Source of the DNA: Rubrivivax sp.
Lineage (GTDB): Bacteria > Pseudomonadota > Gammaproteobacteria > Burkholderiales > Burkholderiaceae_C
DNA: 34,391 nucleotides
Reading direction: 5' to 3'
NCBI GenBank assembly: GCA_021298085.1
Contig: JAJTDE010000039.1
Span: 1 to 34,391, forward strand
Part shown: positions 31,787 through 34,391 of the stretch, piece after piece
Position numbering within the stretch: the first letter of the stretch is position 1
Layout: the number at the start of each line of letters is the position of its first letter
The notes under the pieces: model-generated
What the model saw: only the letters and a program-made list of their open reading frames with translations
The model's database searches: none
Told to the model about the DNA's origin: nothing
Made by a program: the position numbers and the translations under genes

Positions 31787-32160
31787 AGCTGTATCTCTCC
31801 GGGCCCATGACCGGCCTGCCTGACGACAATTTCCCCGCCTTCCACAAGGCCGCGGCCGCGCTGCGCGCCATGGGGCACGAGGTGGTCAACCCTGCCGAGC
31901 TGGTGGTGGACACGCCGCGCGAGAGCCCCGAGTTTTGGAGCGCCTGCCTGCGCGCCGACCTGAAGGCCATGCTCGATTGCGACGGCATCGCGCTGCTGCA
32001 AGGCTGGTGGGCCAGCAAAGGCGCCAATCTGGAGCTGCACGTGGCGCACCGCGTCAACATGCAGGTGCTGTTTGTGCCGGAGTTGCTGCAGAAACGGCGC
32101 TACTACGACCAGGTGCAGGCCGCCGCAGCCGAGGGCGTTGCGCAGGGGCAGGCGTCATGA
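31783..32160 (+). CDS. DUF4406-type protein (nucleoside deoxyribosyltransferase-like fold)
   Basis: The product is 125 aa. The opening MKLYLSGPMTGLPDDNFPAFHKAAAALRAMGHEVVNPAEL, then DLKAMLDCDGIALLQGWWASKGANLELHVA, is the clear DUF4406 signature. The fold is that of nucleoside 2-deoxyribosyltransferases, with GPMTG and an acidic D-x-x-A-L pattern at the ligand site. Such proteins are widespread in phages and may act in nucleotide salvage or signalling, but their activity is mostly unproven. Coupled to both neighbours by ATGA overlaps. Confidence 0.85.
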   Translation: MKLYLSGPMTGLPDDNFPAFHKAAAALRAMGHEVVNPAELVVDTPRESPEFWSACLRADLKAMLDCDGIALLQGWWASKGANLELHVAHRVNMQVLFVPELLQKRRYYDQVQAAAAEGVAQGQAS

Positions 32161-32402
32161 TTGGCACGCAACCCACCGGCCGGCTGCCCGGTGTTGTGAT
32201 CAGCGCCGTCGGGCACGAGGGGCTGAGCGTTACCGCCAACGGCAGGCCCGCGCGCCTGGCCGTGGTGGACGAAAACGGCCAGGTGCTGGTGGCCGGGCCC
32301 GAGGTGGCCCAGGAAGCCGAGGCCGTGGCCATCAACATGTACCGCAAGATTTGGCAGCACCAGGGCCATCTGCGTGTGCACAGCAAGCCGCTGGGCGCCT
32401 GA
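32157..32402 (+). CDS. hypothetical protein (81 aa)
   Basis: ATG 32157 overlaps the DUF4406 stop. Short beta-type protein (VVISAVGHEGLSVTANGRPARLAVVDENGQ) with a helical end (EAVAINMYRKIWQHQGHL). No recognised family. Continuous coupling with the DUF4406 gene suggests they are made together. Confidence 0.5.
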   Translation: MIGTQPTGRLPGVVISAVGHEGLSVTANGRPARLAVVDENGQVLVAGPEVAQEAEAVAINMYRKIWQHQGHLRVHSKPLGA

Positions 32403-32406
32403 AACC

Positions 32407-32910
32407 ATGGGCCGCACCAGCAAACCCCGCAAGACCTACCGGCCTGGCCGTGTGAACCCGCTGGCCATGCTGGCAGCGTTCCAGGGCTCGGCCCTGCTGA
32501 CGCTGGACGACCGCCTGACCTGGCAAAGCGAGCTGCACGAGGCACTGACCGCCGTCAGCCGCGGCCAGGCCAGAAAAGCCCAATGGGCCGCGCTGTTCGA
32601 TGCCATCAACCTCACCGAGGAACTCTGCCGCATGCGCCTGGCAACCGACGCCGATGGCGTGGTGCCGGCCGCACAGGATGCCGTCTGTGCAGTGCTGGAC
32701 AGGCAGCAGGCCAGCGGTGTGCGCGCGGTGCGGGCCACAGAGCTGCAGGCGCTGCGCGATTTGGTGGCCGCGTTTGCCGACCTGATGGCAGGCATCACGC
32801 ACAAAGACAAGTACGACGCGGAGGCGCGAGTGGCAGAGCGCGTGCGTCGGGTGCTGGCGCAGCCGGCTGAACGGGAAGGCGTGAGGGTGTTCGATGCAGC
32901 ACGATACTGA
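32407..32910 (+). CDS. conserved-type phage protein (167 aa)
   Basis: ATG 32407 starts four bases after the previous stop. The protein opens with a basic stretch (MGRTSKPRKTYRPGRVNPLAML) and is otherwise helical, with WQSELHEALTAVSRGQARKAQWAALFDAINLTEEL and AVLDRQQASGVRAVRATEL. It overlaps the next gene by 17 bases. Proteins of this type are common in phages of Burkholderiales and lack a known function. The N-terminal basic region may bind nucleic acid. Confidence 0.55.
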   Translation: MGRTSKPRKTYRPGRVNPLAMLAAFQGSALLTLDDRLTWQSELHEALTAVSRGQARKAQWAALFDAINLTEELCRMRLATDADGVVPAAQDAVCAVLDRQQASGVRAVRATELQALRDLVAAFADLMAGITHKDKYDAEARVAERVRRVLAQPAEREGVRVFDAARY

Positions 32911-33118
32911 ACAGCTAACGCCCTGGTTTGTGGGCGTACAGCCTGCGCGGCCGGGGTGGTATGACGTGACCCTGCGGGCCGGGTGGAACACGGTGCGGCT
33001 GCTGTGGAAGAACGGCAGTTGGTGGGTATCAGGCCATGACGGCATGTTGCACCGGCTTGACTGCCGCATCTACAACACGCTGCGGTGGCGCGGGCTTTTG
33101 AAGGGCACGCAGCAATGA
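32894..33118 (+). CDS. small Trp-rich protein (74 aa)
   Basis: MQHDTEQLTPWFVGVQPARPGWYDVTL opens a compact beta-barrel-like protein with repeated Gly-Trp and Trp-Asn motifs (PGWYDV, WKNGSWWVSG, RWRG). The pattern P-x-R-P-G-W-Y is widespread in small phage proteins of unknown function. It overlaps the upstream gene by 17 bases and the next start by four. Confidence 0.6.
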   Translation: MQHDTEQLTPWFVGVQPARPGWYDVTLRAGWNTVRLLWKNGSWWVSGHDGMLHRLDCRIYNTLRWRGLLKGTQQ

Positions 33119-33393
33119 TGCACGCGCCGCTCAAGCAATACAGCCACGAGCCGGCGCCCGGCGGCTGGGACGTAGTGACCAGCGAAGGCATCTATTCTAG
33201 CGGCCCGTTCCTGAGCGAGCACCTGGCAGCCGCGGAAGCGGTGCGCCTCAATCGCGCAGTGCTGCGAAACGAAGGAAAGCACACGCACGATTACCCGGCA
33301 TGCGCTGTCTTCCGATGCGGGAAATGCACATGTGATGCATGCAACGAGCAACCAAACCACCCGAGCAGCCCAGCCGGAGGCCACACGTCATGA
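33115..33393 (+). CDS. hypothetical protein with Cys cluster (92 aa)
   Basis: Starts at ATG 33115 (ATGA overlap with the previous stop; ATG 33118 is adjacent). After a short strand-rich part, the C-terminal third has CAVFRCGKCTCDACNEQ, a CxxCxCxxC pattern that could bind zinc, followed by a Pro/Ser tail. The stop overlaps the next start. Base composition in the tail is lower in GC than its neighbours. Confidence 0.5.
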   Translation: MMHAPLKQYSHEPAPGGWDVVTSEGIYSSGPFLSEHLAAAEAVRLNRAVLRNEGKHTHDYPACAVFRCGKCTCDACNEQPNHPSSPAGGHTS

Positions 33394-33590
33394 GCAACGG
33401 TGACCCGTGGGAAATGCCCGGCGGGCATCGAGCCATTGAGGTGTCTGGAACCACTAGAACCGTGCTGAGGCTGAGCGTGATCGACCCTTCATGGCCATTC
33501 ATGAAGCCGCCAATTGAGGTGGCCAGGGTACTGTGCAAGCGCTTGCCCATGAGGTACTACCACGGGCAGGTGCCGGATGCGCCATTTTGA
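33390..33590 (+). CDS. hypothetical protein (66 aa)
   Basis: ATG 33390 overlaps the previous stop by four bases. The product (SNGDPWEMPGGHRAIEV, then VLRLSVIDPSWPF) has no recognised domain. Coupling is the only support. It ends 17 bases before the next start. Confidence 0.42.
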   Translation: MSNGDPWEMPGGHRAIEVSGTTRTVLRLSVIDPSWPFMKPPIEVARVLCKRLPMRYYHGQVPDAPF

Positions 33591-33607
33591 GATTGGAGCA
33601 ACAAAGA

Positions 33608-33775
33608 ATGACGAAACGCGAACTGATGGAGCTGGCCGGCATTAGCACGCTGGCTGGTGGCGGCGTGATCGCAGCGCTTGCGCTGCTGGTGCTTTACATC
33701 GCTGCGCTTGGCGCGGCTGCTGGTGCGTTCTTAGGTGCCGCAGTTTGGGTGTTTCGCGCCATCACGGGATCGTGA
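33608..33775 (+). CDS. small membrane protein immediately before the first attC (55 aa)
   Basis: ATG 33608 begins MTKRELMELAGISTLAGGG. Hydrophobic residues fill positions about 20-50 (IAALALLVLYIAALGAAAGAFLGAAVWVF), one long or two short membrane helices rich in Ala/Gly. It stops seven bases before the attC at 33783, as cassette genes typically do, so it may be the gene of a cassette whose left edge is not recognisable. It equally fits a small phage membrane protein. Confidence 0.55.
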   Translation: MTKRELMELAGISTLAGGGVIAALALLVLYIAALGAAAGAFLGAAVWVFRAITGS

Positions 33776-33782
33776 GAGAGCA

Positions 33783-33882
33783 CCTTAACCCCCCGCTCAG
33801 CCGACAAGGAGGCGAAACCAAATGACCGAAGAGAACCGAAGCACAGACGCCGACGCTGGTCGGCTGGAGCACGGAGTTAGGC
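33783..33882 (+). other. integron attC site 1 (100 bp)
   Basis: R'' CCTTAAC (33783-33789) pairs with R' GTTAGGC (33876-33882) at 5 of 7 positions. Five-base spacers lie on both sides. L'' GCTCAGCCGAC (33795-33805) pairs with L' GTCGGCTGGAGC (33859-33870) except for one extra base in the right arm, the extrahelical base expected of attC. The crossover is G^TTAGGC at 33876/33877. The central loop region contains AAGGAGG (33806-33812) and an ATG (33822) that opens the next gene. Confidence 0.85.
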
Positions 33883-34160
33883 CGCGTGCGTGGGTGATTT
33901 TTTTGGATGACGGCAATGCACGCATGTGGACCACGTTGCAGCCGCACGTTCAAAAGCTGGCAGACGCCGAAGGCCTAGAGGTGACGCCGCTGTACGACAA
34001 AGCCGCGATTGACGCCGCTCGCATGGCTGGCGTGCATTCAGTGCATGAGCAGACAGCGCTGATTGTGCGCGCTGCGCTCGAACTGCTGGAAGCGGTGGAA
34101 GGCTGCGAAGCATTCCCGCCCGAGAAAATGGCCGCGTTGCGGCGCGTCTTTGGAGCGTAA
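33822..34160 (+). CDS. cassette gene translated out of attC site 1 (112 aa)
   Basis: ATG 33822 has AAGGAGG nine bases upstream, and both lie inside attC 1. The first 20 residues or so (MTEENRSTDADAGRLEHGVR) are encoded by the attC itself. The likely original product starts at GTG 33894 (VIFLDDGNARMW). The body has VIFLDDGNARMWTTLQPHVQ and GLEVTPLYDKAAIDAAR, a segment resembling small phage proteins with a V-PLY motif, then a helix (EQTALIVRAALELLEAVEG). Function unknown. It ends two bases before the next start. Confidence 0.68.
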   Translation: MTEENRSTDADAGRLEHGVRPRAWVIFLDDGNARMWTTLQPHVQKLADAEGLEVTPLYDKAAIDAARMAGVHSVHEQTALIVRAALELLEAVEGCEAFPPEKMAALRRVFGA

Positions 34161-34162
34161 CG

Positions 34163-34306
34163 ATGTTTAATTTTTCAGACCGTGACCTGTACGCATTCCT
34201 CGCCGCCGTTGCCGCCATCCTGGTCGGCTTTGGCGTCTTGCTGGCCTGGCTCGCGCCCGTCGTGTGGCGCTGGGTGAAGCCCTTGCTGCACGCTCTGACG
34301 GCCTAA
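34163..34306 (+). CDS. small membrane protein ending inside attC site 2 (47 aa)
   Basis: ATG 34163 begins MFNFSDRDLYAFLAAVAAIL; one membrane helix spans about 11-34, followed by VVWRWVKPLLHALTA. The stop TAA is part of the attC R'' box (GCCTAAC), a position typical of cassette-encoded genes. It is the second gene of the cassette and is close behind the first gene. Function unknown. Confidence 0.65.
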   Translation: MFNFSDRDLYAFLAAVAAILVGFGVLLAWLAPVVWRWVKPLLHALTA

Positions 34307-34360
34307 CCCCCAGCTAACGGGCCGAGCCTTGCGAGGTCCGCGTTGAGCGTGGAGTTAGGC
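34301..34360 (+). other. integron attC site 2 (60 bp)
   Basis: R'' GCCTAAC (34301-34307) and R' GTTAGGC (34354-34360) are perfectly complementary. Both have five-base spacers. L'' GCTAACG (34313-34319) pairs with L' CGTTGAGC (34341-34348) with one unpaired base. The inner part can form CCT-TGCG-AGG. The length is that of the short attC class. Crossover G^TTAGGC is at 34354/34355. Confidence 0.9.
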
Positions 34361-34384
34361 TGTGGCCAAACAGAAAGGAAGACG

Positions 34385-34391
34385 ATGGATA
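34385..34391 (+). CDS. start of the next cassette gene (cut by the window end)
   Basis: After attC 2 a new cassette begins. AAAGGAAG precedes ATG 34385 by about five bases, giving a plausible start. Only two codons and one base are present, so nothing can be said of the product. Confidence 0.4.

Noticed and set aside
1..34391. CRISPR arrays, tRNA or rRNA genes, insertion sequences
   Set aside because: No regularly spaced short repeats, no cloverleaf or rRNA-like sequence and no transposase were seen on either strand.

Overview
The window is almost entirely one lambda-like temperate phage (tailed, long non-contractile tail, HK97-type head) integrated in a high-GC bacterial chromosome and flanked on both sides by integron parts. 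The host is probably a betaproteobacterium (Burkholderiales). That rests on the base composition, the sequence of a thiamine-pyrophosphate (TPP) riboswitch fragment, and the style of the phage genes; it is inference.

Layout. (1) 1-1166: chromosome-like DNA. A GTTAGGC integron core lies on the minus strand at bases 7-1, followed by a LexA-box-like sequence and an integron integrase gene (intI, + strand). Next comes the 5' two thirds of a TPP riboswitch, which stops matching right after its conserved ACCTGA. (2) 1248-2855: a large serine recombinase, the probable phage integrase. The broken riboswitch beside it is the likely attL. (3) 2861-29280, minus strand, read right to left as one long operon: Cro/YdaS-like regulator, intrinsic terminator, winged-helix protein, replication protein, DnaB helicase, putative late activator, HNH endonuclease, P27-type small and large terminase, portal, prohead protease, major capsid, a fibre-like protein, head-tail joining proteins, tail tube, tail chaperones with a programmed -1 frameshift, tape measure, tail tip proteins, J-like receptor-binding protein, and lysis genes (membrane-anchored endolysin, holin-like protein, Rz/Rz1). 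(4) 29281-29735: immunity region. A short CI-like repressor gene (+) has a pair of similar operator dyads on each side. (5) 29762-33775: a + strand early/accessory operon of about a dozen small genes, many with 4-base start/stop overlaps. They include an exported beta-rich protein and a DUF4406 protein. (6) 33783-34391: two well-formed integron attC sites framing a two-gene cassette, with the next cassette starting at the window edge.

How it fits together. The phage would excise and integrate with its serine recombinase, apparently using the most conserved part of a TPP aptamer as attB. Lysogeny would be held by the short CI-like protein acting on repeated GTTTAGG-N4-CCTAAAC operators. The other half of the riboswitch (attR) is not found, so the window probably ends while still inside the prophage. 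If so, the attC cassettes lie within the phage early operon, next to a chromosomal integron that could supply IntI in trans. The first attC carries a ribosome binding site and start codon in its loop, so the following cassette is read as a fusion through the attC. This phage-integron link and the riboswitch attachment site are the most unusual parts of the window.
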